From: Doris montereyensis
Lineage: Eukaryota; Mollusca; Gastropoda; Nudibranchia; Dorididae
NCBI GenBank assembly: GCA_037039925.1
Contig: JAXRKP010000188.1
Location: 132,501 to 196,500 of the forward strand
Length of the DNA stretch: 64,000 bases
Direction: 5' to 3'
A model generated the notes under the pieces. It did no database searches, was not told the DNA's origin, and saw only the letters and a program-made list of their open reading frames with translations. Shown here piece by piece: positions 35,621-48,400 of the stretch (position 1 is the first letter of the stretch; every line of letters begins with the position of its first letter). Both the position numbers and the translations under genes were made by a program.

Positions 35621-37415
35621 CATAGCATTATTGCCTTTGTTGTAAACGTGTTGTTCTCCTCCATCATAGCATTATTGCCTTTGTTGTAAACATGTTGTTC
35701 TATCATAGCATTATTGCCTTTGTTGTAAACATGTTGTTCTATCATAGCATTATTGCCTTTGTTGTAAACATGTTTGTTCTCCCTCCATCATAGCATTATT
35801 GCCTTTGTTGTAAACATGTTGTTCTCCCTCCATCATAGCATTATTGCCTTTGTTGTAAACGTGTTGTTCTCTCTATCATAGCATTATTGTTTGTTCTCCC
35901 TCCATCATAGCATTATTGCCTTTGTTGTAAACATGTTGTTCTCTCTATCATAGCAATATTGCCTTTGTCCTATCATAGCATTATTGCCTTTGTTGTAAAC
36001 GTGTTTGTTCTCCCTCCATCATAGCATTATTGCCTTTGTTGTAAACATGTTGTTCTCTCTATCATAGCATTATTGCCTTTGTTGTAAACATTTTGTTCTT
36101 ATCATAGCAATATTGCCTTTGTTGTAAACGTGTTGTTCTCCCTAGCATTATTGCCTCATTTGTAAACGTGTTGTTCTCTCTATCATAGCCTTATTGCCTT
36201 TGTTGTAAACATTTTGTTCTCCCTCCATCATAGCATTATTGCCTTTGTTGTAAACATTTTGTTCTCTCTATCATAGCATTATTGCCTTTGTTGTAAACAT
36301 TTTGTTCTCTCTATCATAGCATTATTACCTTTGTTGTAAACATTTTGTTCTCCCTATCATAGCATTATTGCCTTTGTTGTAAACGCGTTGTTCTCTCCAT
36401 CGTAGCATTATTGCCTTTGTTGTAAACATGTTGTTCTCCCTCCATCATAGCATTATTGCCTTTGTTGTAAACATGGTGTTCTCCCTCCATCATAGCATTA
36501 TTGCCTTTGTTGTAAACATGTTGTTCTCCCTCCATCATAGCATTATTGCCTTTGTTGTAAACATGTTGTTCTCCCTCCATCATAGCATTATTGCCTTTGT
36601 TGTAAACATGTTGTTCTCCCTCCATCATAGCATTATTGCCTTTGTTGTAAACATGTTTGTTTCCCTCCATCATAGCATTATTGCCTTTGTTGTAAACGTG
36701 TTTGTTCTCCCTCCATCATAGCATTATTGCCTTTGTTGTAAACATGTTGTTCTCTCCATCATAGCATTATTGCCTTTGTTGTAAACGTGTTTTCGTTCTC
36801 CCTCCATCATAGCATTATTGCCTTTGTTGTAAACGTGTTTGTTCTCCCTCCATCATAGCATTATTGCCTTTGTTGTAAACATGTTTGTTCTCCTCCATCA
36901 TAGCATTATTGCCTTTGTTGTAAACATGTTTGTTCTCCCTCCATCATAGCATTATTGCCTTTGTTGTAAACATGTTGTTCTCCCTCCATCATAGCATTAT
37001 TGCCTTTGTTGTAAACATGTTTGTTCTCCCTCCATCATAGCATTATTGCCTTTGTTGTAAACGTGTTTGTTCTCCCTCCATCATAGCATTATTGCCTTTG
37101 TTGTAAACATGTTTGTTCTCCCTCCATCATAGCATTATTGCCTTTGTTGTAAACATGTTTGTTCTCCCTCCATCATTATTGCCTTTGTTGTAAACATGTT
37201 GTTCTCCCTCCATCATAGCATTATTGCCTTTGTTGTAAACATGTTGTTCTCCCTCCATCATAGCATTATTGCCTTTGTTGTAAACATGTTGTTCTCTCCA
37301 TCATAGCATTATTGCCTTTGTTGTAAACATGTTGTTCTCCCTCCATCATAGTACACAACGTTATCCCTCATAGTTGTAAACATTTTTGTTCTCTTTATCA
37401 TAGTATCATTGCCTT
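35621..37415. repeat. Satellite array, right domain: CTCCCTCCATC units of about 45 bp
   Basis: Units change to TTGTTCTCCCTCCATCATAG + CATTATTGCCTTTGTTGTAA + ACATG, about 45-46 bp. The array ends at 37345-37415 with a degenerate unit that returns to the left-domain form (TTTTGTTCTCTTTATCATAG), so both edges share the older variant. Confidence 0.95.
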
Positions 37416-37507
37416 CACACTTGCTGGTGTCAATGTCACAATGTCAGAATTTATTTGGTCATTTCATTAGAGTGGATGAACTTTCTCCTACTTATTCCGT
37501 CTCTTGT

Positions 37508-37992
37508 GGAGTCAGTGGCTGAGTGGTAAGGATGTCGGACATTGAATCATTAGGTCCCGGGTTCAAATTCTAACAAAGCTAGTACAACATTGTGTTCCCT
37601 TTCCCCATATTCCCCACTGGACTAGGGTGCACACGGGTACAAGCATTAACCGGGTACAAGCACTAACCGGGTACAAGCACTAACCGGGTACATGCACTAA
37701 CCGGGTACAAGCACTAACCGGGTACATGCACTAACTGGGTACATGCACTAACTGGGTACATGCACTAACTGGGTACAAGCATTAACCGGTACAAGCATTA
37801 ACCGGGCACATGCACTAACCGGGTACATGCACTAACCGGGTACATGCACTAACCGGTACAAGCACTAACCGGGTACATGCACTAACCGGGTACATGCACT
37901 AACTAACACTAACCGGGTACAAGCACTAACCGGGTACAAGCACTAACCGGGATAAGCTGCAACTCTATGGGATGTAGCCTTCAAGAAACTTT
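37508..37992 (+). mobile_element. S1 SINE copy expanded by an internal 17-bp minisatellite
   Basis: A box TGGCTGAGTGGTAAGGATG (37516-37534) and B box GGGTTCAAATTCT (37559-37571) match the SINE at 25497. The tail GGGATAAGCTGCAACTCTAT + GGGATGTAGCCTTCAAGAAACT also corresponds. Between them the single GGGTACAAG element of the 25-kb copy has become an array. Confidence 0.85.
37630..37960. repeat. 17-bp minisatellite inside the SINE, about 19 units
   Basis: Units CGGGTACAAGCACTAAC and CGGGTACATGCACTAAC with a few CTGGGT and truncated variants. It lies between SINE body and tail. Confidence 0.95.
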
Positions 37993-38970
37993 ACTTTTCT
38001 TCTTTTTAATCTGTCTGAACTTGTTTCCAACTTGTATCTGAAAGATCAATCCAGATTTCTCACTACATGTATTTCTGTCGTAAGAATAAGGCATTTTTTG
38101 TGTGGAAAGTAGGTTACTAGCCCATCATAGCCTAGTCATTTTCAGGCTGTGTTATTTGTCTTTAGAAATGTTGTAATGTTTTGTGTCTCACCTACAGACG
38201 GGAAGTAAGTGCCATTCTGTGCTTCCCTCTGCTAGACCCCCCCCCCCCCAAATTCACGATGGTGAACATTTTCTTTTTCTATTCAATTCATACAAATTCA
38301 AATTCACCTGAACTAACTGTACAGGAAAAAAGAGACAGTTCATCTCATCAAAACTTTATTTTCATCAACATGGCTTTGTATAATTTACATATAATACAAA
38401 AATAAACAAAAGAGATATCATTTAATTTCATACATTCATTATGAGCATGAAGCAAGGAACAGGACATAGAAGAAAAGTTTATATGCCTACCATATTCACG
38501 ACCACCAAAATTTGAGTAAATAAAAATCTTGGAAATTCTCACTGATCCATGGCACTGTGGAAACCATTTCAATAAAAAACAGAAAATCATAATAACAACA
38601 ACAGATAATCAATAATAAAATGCCTTCCAGTTCCAGTAAGCAAGGAAAATGATTTTTAGAGTAAATCATAAGCTTGTATTTTTTACTAGATGAAGACAAT
38701 TTTGTCAGGACAATTTCCGCGGGCACATTCTTGACATGGTAAAATAAAGATACCACTCCCCTTTTCACCATCCGAACATTTCTACCATACAGTTAATGAC
38801 CGTTGGTTTATAGAACACAGCAAAATTGATTTAAAGAATAAAACAAAGTAAAAAAACACAAAGCGAATAAAAGAGAAAAGAGAGAGACCCCCCCCCAAAA
38901 CAAAAGAAACCCATAAGTGGCGACTGTAAAGTGATAACAAGAATGTTGTAATGAAATCAGGTAGAATCTA
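37993..38970. other. No gene seen
   Basis: AT-rich with a C run at 38239-38249. AACTTTATTTTCATC at 38352-38366 is a minus-strand AATAAA and could be a distal poly(A) site for PERK or another transcript, but this is weak. Short minus-strand frames here have no recognisable motif. Confidence 0.4.
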
Positions 38971-39559
38971 CAGTGGATGCCTCATAAGTCGATGTTCATA
39001 GGTGGGACCTATAAAAAACATTGACTTATGCAAAAAATGGACTTAAGCAATTGCTCAGTTACATCCCCTGACACTGACAGGATTTTCATCATAATGGTCT
39101 TGGGTATTATTAATATTACTAACCACTGACTGCTGACGTGTTGCTTACATGTGTGTGTTGTTGTATTTGTGTATTTTTCTTGCTCAAGTGATTGAGCGCA
39201 GTGGTAGAATTCCAAATAAAAGAGAGAAGTTGTGTTCAATTTTAAACTAATCGCCTGTTTTGTCAAGTGCTTCAAGGAGGTAGATCTACTAATGTTTAAT
39301 GACATCGATGCCGATGACCGGTAGATTATAGGATGCTTGGCACCTCCACCTTCTGTCTAATTCTCCCCCTCCCCCACACCTTACTACCTGCAAAATGCAA
39401 GTAGTACAAGTTGTACTTCATAACATCCTACAATGTGTTACATATTGTATTACACAGAAAGAGGCATAATATTCTCACTTAAATCGCACCCACTAAAACA
39501 CCCACTCCCATCTCTCTTTCTCTCTCTCTCCTGTCTCTTTCTCTCTCTCTGTCTCTTTC

Positions 39560-39602
<43 letters not shown>

Positions 39603-40158
39603 AGTCACCTCAATGCTGACAATACGATGTAGACCCAGGTGACATAATATTATATGATATACTTATTGGTGGCCGCCATCCACCTCCGCCTCGCCCGCTT
39701 TCACTCTGACCGGTACAGAGTTAACTGGGTACGATTGACTGGGACTAGGAGAAAGGAGACAGACGACAGGCCATATGGTCATCCATATGCCAACACCTGA
39801 GTGGATTCTATTAACTTACGCTAATTGAATCTTATGATGTAGACTGAGGGCAAGTGGAGGAGCGTTTAATAATCATTAATTCGAGTAGACCTACATTAAT
39901 TGTATTGATTGTGTTCTCTGGCTGTGGGGTCAACGATTGCTATTGAAATTGAAACATTGACGTATGCAATTGTATTTTATTCATTTTACCATCTGCGGAT
40001 TGTGAAAAATAGATCGACTTGAAAGGCACGTTACTTAAGTCGATGTCGACTTAAACAGCTTTTTATTAACTAAAGAATGTGTGGGGATGGGATCGTAAAA
40101 AAAGATTGACGTACATAATTATCGATTTATGCAACGTCAACTTATGCAGCATCCACTG
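38971..40158. mobile_element. Tigger/pogo-like non-autonomous element
   Basis: Bounded by TA dinucleotides (38969-38970 and 40159-40160). Left end CAGTGGATGCCTCATAAGTC; right end in reverse complement CAGTGGATGCTGCATAAGTT, i.e. near-identical 20-bp terminal repeats with CAGTGG ends as in the pogo/Tigger branch of Tc1/mariner. Repeated internal words resembling GACTTATGCAA or GACGTATGCAA. No transposase remains. It contains a CT-rich microsatellite at 39510-39602 and lies in the 3' flank of PERK. Confidence 0.75.
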
Positions 40159-41295
40159 TATCATTTTTCAAATGCAAAAATTTGTATGAGAACAAGCAAA
40201 AACTATGGAGAACAAAATTTGTGGTCTACAATTTTCATAGCTTCATGACACTGACACAAAATAAATCACTCACTTTTGTCAATTGTCCATTTTTATTACA
40301 CATATCATGTCTACTTTGGTGTAACTGAAATGCGGTTCAGTGGTTTGTACATTACAGTACAAAGCATTGTTTTGAAGTTTGAAAAACATCTTTGCATGAA
40401 AATCATGACTTGCTGACATTTTCATATTACAATGGAAGTAAGGTCTATCAGTATCATGTCGTCCCGATGGGTTTTTAAAACAAGACTTTCATAAATTTTA
40501 CCAACTGTCAGAACTACAGAATACATGTATAGCCAAAGTGGATGTCGGTATAGCCAAAACCAGTAGGAAAAGTATTTCATTTACATAAATAACAAAAATG
40601 TTCCGCCACTTCTTTCAACCCTGTGGAAAATTGAAAACTAGGAATTGACAAATCTAAATTTGTCTTTGTGCATGTTCAGTCCACTGTGGGCTAGCAATAC
40701 TAACATCAATGGGGGGACTGGCTAGATTTGAAAACTGAAACGAATTTATCATGACATCAGGTAAACACTTTCTTTGTATTACGAAAATAAACTCAATGAT
40801 ACGTCAATAAAGAATAACCCTTCATTTAATTCTAGAAAATTTGTATAATATTTTTTTTACCATGGTTTCAATTTCTAAAAGGAGTACATGCTGGCATTAT
40901 TGTAATTGTAATAAAAGTAGAGTTCTTGATAGTAACAAAACTTTGACAAATGATAGCATTTTCAAGAAATGTGTTATCTCATCATGAAAAGCAATTCATT
41001 CCTGAAAGAGCAAATACGCTTTACCCTTCTTTTTTTATTATTTTACAGGGTTTTTTTCTTTTCTTTTAAAACAATTCATTACCATCAGTTGCAACTTTTA
41101 AATTAAAACTATATATATATATCATTATTCTTCTTATGTATTGAAACAATTTTGTTCCACATTATGCAATGTAATGTAAATGAATGTATTTTCTCAAATC
41201 TTGTAAACATTTGTTGTAAATGGATCAACACTTCATGAAAGTTGCCAACTCATTTATCAGTGGCACTAGTGGCAGTGGCACTCAGCCGAGTCCAG
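40159..41295. other. Putative 3' UTR/3' flank of PERK
   Basis: No coding sequence. Minus-strand AATAAA-type signals occur at about 41034 (AATAATAAAAA) and 40288 (GTAATAAAAATGG); either could end the PERK transcript. Confidence 0.35.
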
Positions 41296-41640
41296 GCATG
41301 TAATAAGCAGTTCTAACTTATAGGCCTATATAAATTAGCACTTCTAACTTATAGGCCTATATAAATTAGCAGTTCTAACTTATAGGCCTATATAAATTAG
41401 CAGTTCTAACTTCCAGGCCTAAATAAATTAGCAGTTCTAACTTCCAGGCCTATATAAATTAGCAGTTCTAACTTATAGGCCTATATAAATTAGCACTTCT
41501 AAATTAGCAGTTCTAACTCCAGGCCTAAAAATTAGCTTCTAACTTCCAGGCCTATATAAATTAGCAGTTTTAAAGTAAAAACTTACAGGCCTATATAAAT
41601 TAGCAGTTTTTAAAGTAAAAACTTACATATAAATCTAGAA
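41296..41640. repeat. 31-bp minisatellite, about ten units
   Basis: Unit AGCAGTTCTAACTTATAGGC + CTATATAAATT, with TTCCAGGCC variants and truncated units near 41495-41540. It lies in the possible 3' UTR of PERK. Confidence 0.9.
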
Positions 41641-42258
41641 GGTTATTAAAAACAAATTAAGCATTGCCATACACATTACTGACTAAAATATATTATGCAC
41701 ACATGTGTGGTTAAAGTCACACATACTTAGTACAATCACCAATATGTATACATGCTCACACTCGCACATTAAACAATCAGAGACAATGATACAAAATAGA
41801 GTATGGAATGAATTTCAAATTTGACTTTCAGTTTCAGAACCAAAATACACTAAATTTACTGGATATACTGCATGTCTTTCAAATGTAATGCTATCTATTA
41901 ACAGGGAAGTAAGGACATGATACTTTTGTCATACAGAGAGAGGAGAAAGACACAGACAAGATAGAGAGAGAGGAAAAGAAACAGACAGAGAGAGGCGGGC
42001 AAGTGGGTGGAAGCTTTGGCTAAAGCGGATGAAACATGCGCAAAAGAACTAATTCATGCAAAAAAAAGTTATAAAACTGTAATAAATTATAAAGTCACCC
42101 TGGTGCTCAAGACAACTTCAAAGTGCATTTCCACAGAAAAACACCTCAAAACAAACTGCCCCTTTGATATAACAACAGTAAAATAATATGTACATGTGTC
42201 TATAAATGTATCGTAACTACGGGGAGGGGGAAGGGGAGGGATGTGTGGCAAAATGACA
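41641..42258. other. Sequence directly downstream of the PERK stop codon
   Basis: Probable proximal 3' UTR on the minus strand. Holds a short AGAG-rich stretch (41930-41995) and a G-rich stretch (42220-42240). Confidence 0.45.
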
Positions 42259-42411
42259 TCAATTGTTACTATTTCCTGAAATTGTCCGTGTTCGCTTGCG
42301 TTGATCTATTCGCTGAGAGGCTACCTCTATCAGGAGATCATGATTCAAGATTTCTCTCGTACTTGGCCGAAGACTTGGATCTGGAGATGTCATGTGCTTT
42401 ACAAGCTTACT
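42259..42411 (-). CDS. EIF2AK3: PERK last coding exon (C-lobe end, tail, stop)
   Basis: Acceptor ATTTCACAG; reads [50 protein letters not shown], stop TGA at 42261-42259. Contains the subdomain XI arginine (LRPS). The tail is short and basic like that of vertebrate PERK. Phase 0 start fits the preceding exon. Confidence 0.9.
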   Translation of the reverse strand, partial: SKLVKHMTSPDPSLRPSTREILNHDLLIEVASQRIDQRKRTRTISGNSNN

Positions 42412-45400
42412 CTGTGAAATGAGGATATAAGTATAAGACCATTGAGTTGAGAGTGAGAGAGATGTCTGTAACATCTTAATCAACATCTCTATTTTTATAA
42501 ATTGGTCTATATATATAAATATATATAAGTCTAGCTACTTTTACACACAAAAGGAAGTTGAAAAAAGTTAAATGTTAAACAGTCAAGAAAGAGGCCATTA
42601 TGACCACAGTTCCGTATTTTTGTCTAAATCCCAACTTTGATGACTTAATGCAAAGGCTACACTGAAAATCTTCAATCAATTCCAGGGTTGCATTTCAAGA
42701 AATGTTTTATGTGACCTGACATATTTTTCCGATACCACTTCCATAATATATAAAATAAGGAAAAGAAAAGCTGTTTTAAATTTCAAAAAATTAAATGCAG
42801 TTTGCTAGAATACATAGAAGCATCTCTCTAACTGTTGCAAAAGAATGTTCATAGTTTGTTGAATGGAAAACACATAAACAACTCAAAAACCCATCACCCC
42901 CCATAACAAAATAACATGGTCACTTTAAAACTCAAACTCAAAAGTCAAGACAAGAAAAAAAAAAATAATGGAAGCACAAAAAGAGCAGTTGAGTTTAAAT
43001 TTTAAAGTTCTTCTTACTTCAATAGGTAATTCTATCAGAAAGCGAGAAGGCAGAAGTTGTCTCTTTGCATCTTGTAAGGTTCGGATCCTCTCCATCTGCG
43101 TTGAGAAAGGCACCCACAATTCCAAAAGATAAGGCCCATGGCAAAAATGTCCACCTTTAAGTTGTACGGCTTTCTGTCATTCTGGTAAGCCAACAGCAAA
43201 GGAAAAAGTAGATGAATATAGGCTTTCCATATAGGCCTTACACATATCTAGATATAATAATTATGGAAATGTTGCAATTAGCATTAAAGATTGAAGTAAA
43301 TCTGACTGTTTTCAGTATTATGCCCTTCAAGTGATAAGCCAGAAATGCCGAAGATCCACACCCACCCCGCCATTTTGATGCAATGGAAGACAAAGTGGTC
43401 TGCTAACTCAACTGCATGCAAAATAAACGAAAATTCACAAGTAAGATGGACTAACACAGTAACCTCCCCTTCCTTTCTATCTACTATCTGACTGCAACTA
43501 ACCATCAACTAAGGCCGCTGACACCTATGGTTCACACCAGCACACATTTATTGCACTCAGACCGGTGCCCCTATGGTTCACATCAGCACACATCTATTGC
43601 ACTCAGACCGGTGCCCCTATGGTTCACATCAGCACACATTTATTGCACTCAGACCGGTGCCCCTATGGTTCACACCAGCACGCATTTATTGCACTCAGAC
43701 CGTGCCCCTACCCATTTATTGCACTCAGACCGTGCCCCCTATGGCATTTATTGCACTCCAGACCGGTGCCCCTATGCCCTATGCTCACACCAGCACATTT
43801 TATTGCACTCAGACCGGTGCCCCTATGGCTCACACCAGCACATATTTATTGCACTCAGACCGGTGCCCCTATGGTTCACATCAGCACACATTTATTGCAC
43901 TCAGACCGGTGCCCCTATGGTTCACACCAGCACACATTTTTGCACTCAGACCGGTGCCCCCTATGGTTCACATCAGCACACATTTATTGCACTCAGACCG
44001 GTGCCCTTATGGTTCACATCAGCACACATTTATTGCACTCAGATCGATGCCATTATGGTTCACATCAGCACAAATTTATTGCACTCAGACCGGTGCCCTT
44101 ATGGTTCACATCAGCACACATTTATTGCACTCAGACCGGTGCCCCTATGGCTCACACCAGCACGCATTTATTGCACTCAGACCGGTGCCCTATGGCTCAC
44201 ACCAGCACATATTTATTGCACTCAGACCGGTGCCCCTATGGTTCACATCAGCACACATTTATTGCACTCAGACCGGTGCCCCCTATGATTCACATCAGCA
44301 CACATTTATTGCACTCAGATCGGTGCCCTTATGGTTCACATCAGCACACATTTATTGCACTCAGACCGGTTTATGGTTCACATCAGCACAAATTTATTGC
44401 ACTCAGACCGGTGCCCTTATGGTTCACATCAGCACACATTTATTGCACTCAGACCGGTGCCCCTATGGCTCACACCAGCACACATTTATTGCACTCAGAC
44501 CGGTGCCCATATGGCTCACACCAGCACACATTTATTGCACTCAGACCGGTGCCCCTATGGTTCACACCAGCACACATTTATTGCACTCAGACCGGTGCCC
44601 CTATGGCTCACACCAGCACACATTTATTGCACTCAGACCGGTGCCCCTATGGTTCACACCAGCACACATTTATTGCACTCATCTGTTCAGGACTCATATA
44701 TACACGAATAAAAGCCAAATGATTCAAATAGAGAGTGGACACTAATCTGTTCAGGACTCATGTACAGTGGAACACGTTTAAACCGAAAACGGTTAAACCA
44801 AAAAGATCGATAAACCAAAAGGATTTGGAATCCCGATCTTCTCTTCTCTTTGTCTTTGTTAAATAAATAGCGATAAACGAAATGGCCCTACCGCTAAACC
44901 AAAATAAAAATTCACTGAGTTGAGGTCCAAAAAAGCCAACCTACATCTTTGCCGTGCTAGTTCAAGACATCCAAGAAGGCTACAATTACTAGGCTATACA
45001 CTATACATGTGTACAATCACACGCAAGAGAAGTGGGGGGGGGGAGGGGATGGGTGGCGTGATGCTACGGTCAATGGCTGCTGAACAGAGTCACGAGAGGC
45101 AAATTATCCGCGTGGCACCGATCAGTGATCGTCATAGGCTGGTTCACTGCACTGTCCCTGATAACGGCCACACACGACGGCATTCCATCACGAATGTGTA
45201 AGCGGTGTGTATGCGAGTGTACACCGTGCGTGTTGACGATTGTAATTTCTTCCTTTCCACAATCGAATCTTCAGCCACACGGATGTTTCTTGCTTTGCTC
45301 TTCGGTACCACTACAACCTGTGACTATAAATTCCATCCATAATTACGAAAATCATGTCGAAAAGAAAGCACAATGCGTATACCCTGGAAGTTCAAGCAAC

Positions 45401-48400
45401 AGTTGATTAAAGAGGTTGACGGGGGAACAGAGTAAAAGTGAGATATGCCGGAAACTTGGAATTCCGAATTCTGTTTGTTTTTCTGAAATAAAATTGAAAA
45501 AAACAAAAAAAAACAACAACATAAATGAAGACAAACGGGCATCATAGGGTCCACGGCAGGCCACACGGGTGCATGACGTCAAGGGAGACAACTCTAGAAA
45601 TGTTTTTATACATTATTACTTCCCTTTACTGAACGTCATTTCCGAAGGACTAGCGCTAAACCGAAAAGACCTCTCAACTGAAATACATTGACCGGGTCCC
45701 GCCACTTTTAAACGGTTCCACTGTACACAAATAAAAGCCAAATGATTTAAATAGAGAGTGAGCATTAACCTGTTCGGGACTCATATACAGAGTGGTTCCA
45801 ACATCAGCAGTATGATGACGTCCAGATGCAGACGCACTTTCCACTATCAGCATTTCGTTGTCTTGCTTTGCACTGAGAGCTGAAGCCAGCCCAAAGTCTC
45901 CAACCTTGATGGTACCATCAGCCGCAAAGAATATGTTGGATGGCTGTGGATTCAAATAGGTTTTCCGCTTTGAGAATGAGAATATGGACAGTATAGAGAG
46001 ACTCAATAACGGTTGACTTGTTGGAAAAGATCAGTGGTTTCTTATGGACAGTAATTTATACTTATCCTCTCTGTCTGTCATAAATACTTGTGGTGATTTA
46101 AGGTTTGGACAAGACTGAAGACCTTTATACCATCTTTTAAATTGGCAGTAAGTGTGAACAAAAGATGTTGTGGCACAGTTGTGAGTTTGCAATCAGGACA
46201 ACAGTCGTTTAATAAAGCCATGGCCCAGGTTTTTTTCTAAATGTGCTATTAAAGGTACTGCACTCTACTTTCCCCGAGCTAAAAGCAAAGAACGATCTGT
46301 CATAACCTTGATATAGAGTACCTACAAATTTAGAAAGCAACTGCACAGTATACTCCGTAGAGAGTTGAGTAGGAGAAGGACTTAAAATAAAAAAACCTTC
46401 TGGAGAATGAATAGTGTAAAGTCAGTGAGCAGAAATATGGATGATAAATACAAATACAGTCCAGCACTTTTATATCACGTCACTGGGACCACCAAATTTT
46501 GTCGATACAAGAAGAGGTTGTCGATGTATCAGAGCAACCAATAAAATAAATGGACACCACCAAAAAGAAGCCATAACACAATGTCAATGGAAAGTAATGT
46601 GTGGCCCTAAAAAGGCAGACCTGCCTAGTTTTACGAATTTCCCATAACTGTTGAGAAAAATTGGTGCTGATTACAGGACTACAAAACCACGAGACAAATT
46701 ACTAATTTTTGAGAATTCTGGAGGAAAAATTTGAATCTTTTCTGCAGGTCTTTTAGCTGTAAAACGATCGGTTCCATACGGGAGATTTGGAAGCCTAGGA
46801 CAGCGATGCTCCCCGCTATGCTCATTGCTCACTGTCTTCTTCGCATAACGATACAATACTAAAACGCATTTAAACAAGAGGGGAGAAAATAATACTAATA
46901 GCACAGGTTCAAATAGAGTTCAAGATTTCTCAGCTACCACTCCCATCTCGTCCCATATTCAGTGAAGCAATTGTCGATCGATGAAGACACAAGTTTGCGC
47001 TGGTCTAGTGAGGCGGAAGAATCGAGATCTTGAACGCTTTTACCTTCACGGTGCTCTGTCTATATGAATGTTCGGTGCAATCACGTCAAACACTCGTCAC
47101 CTTTGGTGTGCTGCTGAGCAAAGCGCTTCAGAGTCTCAATGGCTGCTTTTGCTTCGATTTACCGGCCATCGACAGACATTATGATTATTGCCTGCACTGA
47201 CAAAATCGGAAAGTCAATATATGGGGCTTGAGTCAAATTTACGTTAAAATATCAGTGTTTCTTTTACTTATACGTATAACATATATGGGGGGAAAAGTGA
47301 CATTGACATGATGTCGATATATGCAGGATATAAATATATGCAATGTCGATATATGTGGGTTGGACTGTATATCCTTTTATATCTTTCAAAATCCAGACCA
47401 CCTAGTATTAGAGGGTGAGAATAACATATTATTTCAGGTAAGAATTGGCATACACATGTTATGGAAATGAACAAAGAGTTTAAGAACAAAGAGTTTAAGA
47501 ACAAACCTTTAGGTCTCTGTGCATCAAGTCATGGCTATGTACATAATCCACAGCACACATGATTTGGTCAAATATTTCCAGAATGCCTTGACGATCCCGG
47601 TTTAAGGTATTGTTATTTAGCCATTCCTTTAATGTCTCTTTTTGATATAACTGGGTTTGAATATATAAGAAGAAGGTGTTGCCTGGTACAGGAGTTTGTG
47701 TTTGCTCCTTCTCAACGTTCTCATCAAAACCATTATCTTCATCTGAAAGTGAAAACACAACAGAATGTTTGGAAGACTGAATACTGTCCGCGGGGAGAAG
47801 TCCTTTACTTGATGCTTCAAACACGACACTATCACCACTCATATCAAAGTCAGAATTTCCATTTCTTTTAGAAGAATTTGACGTGTAGTTTGAAAACGGA
47901 ATACTTGATTTGGACCCACTCGGCTGGTGTCACTTGACGTCGAAGCAGAAGTCTCAAATTGTGAAAGCAGACTTTTGATCTTCACAGGATTTGAAAAGTC
48001 TTCCGGCCAGCTGTTTGTCTCGCTGAGATTGGAATGTACAGAAAATTCACCGCTGCCACTTCCTCGATACCCTGTCTCCAATGACTGGCTTCCTGCAGTA
48101 TCGGGTAAAAATAGCACAGAATTTGTCTCTGAGTACGTTTCTAGCTCCGCTTCACTTCTAGATTTCCTGCCAGGAATTTTTTCTCTTCTAATTCATGTTT
48201 TTCAGTCTTTTGTGATATCGACGAAGTATACAAAGTTTCTCTTGTATCATCACTGAAATTTTTTAAAAAGAACAACATTAACAAAAGATTTTAAAAACTT
48301 AATTTCATCTTCAACCCGTAAATATTTAAATTTAAAGTTTTAGAAAATATATCACAACAAAACTATTCCAAGTCAATTAACCCGTCGTTGCGACCCATTT

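Noticed and set aside
28261..37415. CRISPR-like regular spacing
   Set aside because: Head-to-tail identical units with no unique spacers, in a eukaryotic genome; a satellite.
38348..38771. Minus-strand frames near a possible poly(A) signal as a coding exon
   Set aside because: AT-rich composition and no recognisable motif; more likely UTR or intergenic.
42925..43125. The kinase belonging to HRI, GCN2 or PKR instead of PERK
   Set aside because: The SPIARAWLL lumenal segment and a membrane-span exon upstream, and PFSTQMER in the C-lobe, fit PERK; the others lack a lumenal domain.
43527..44745. Three overlapping ORFs of 253-390 codons
   Set aside because: The 46-bp unit cycles through all three frames without stops; no start context or homology, and the tract is inside a PERK intron.
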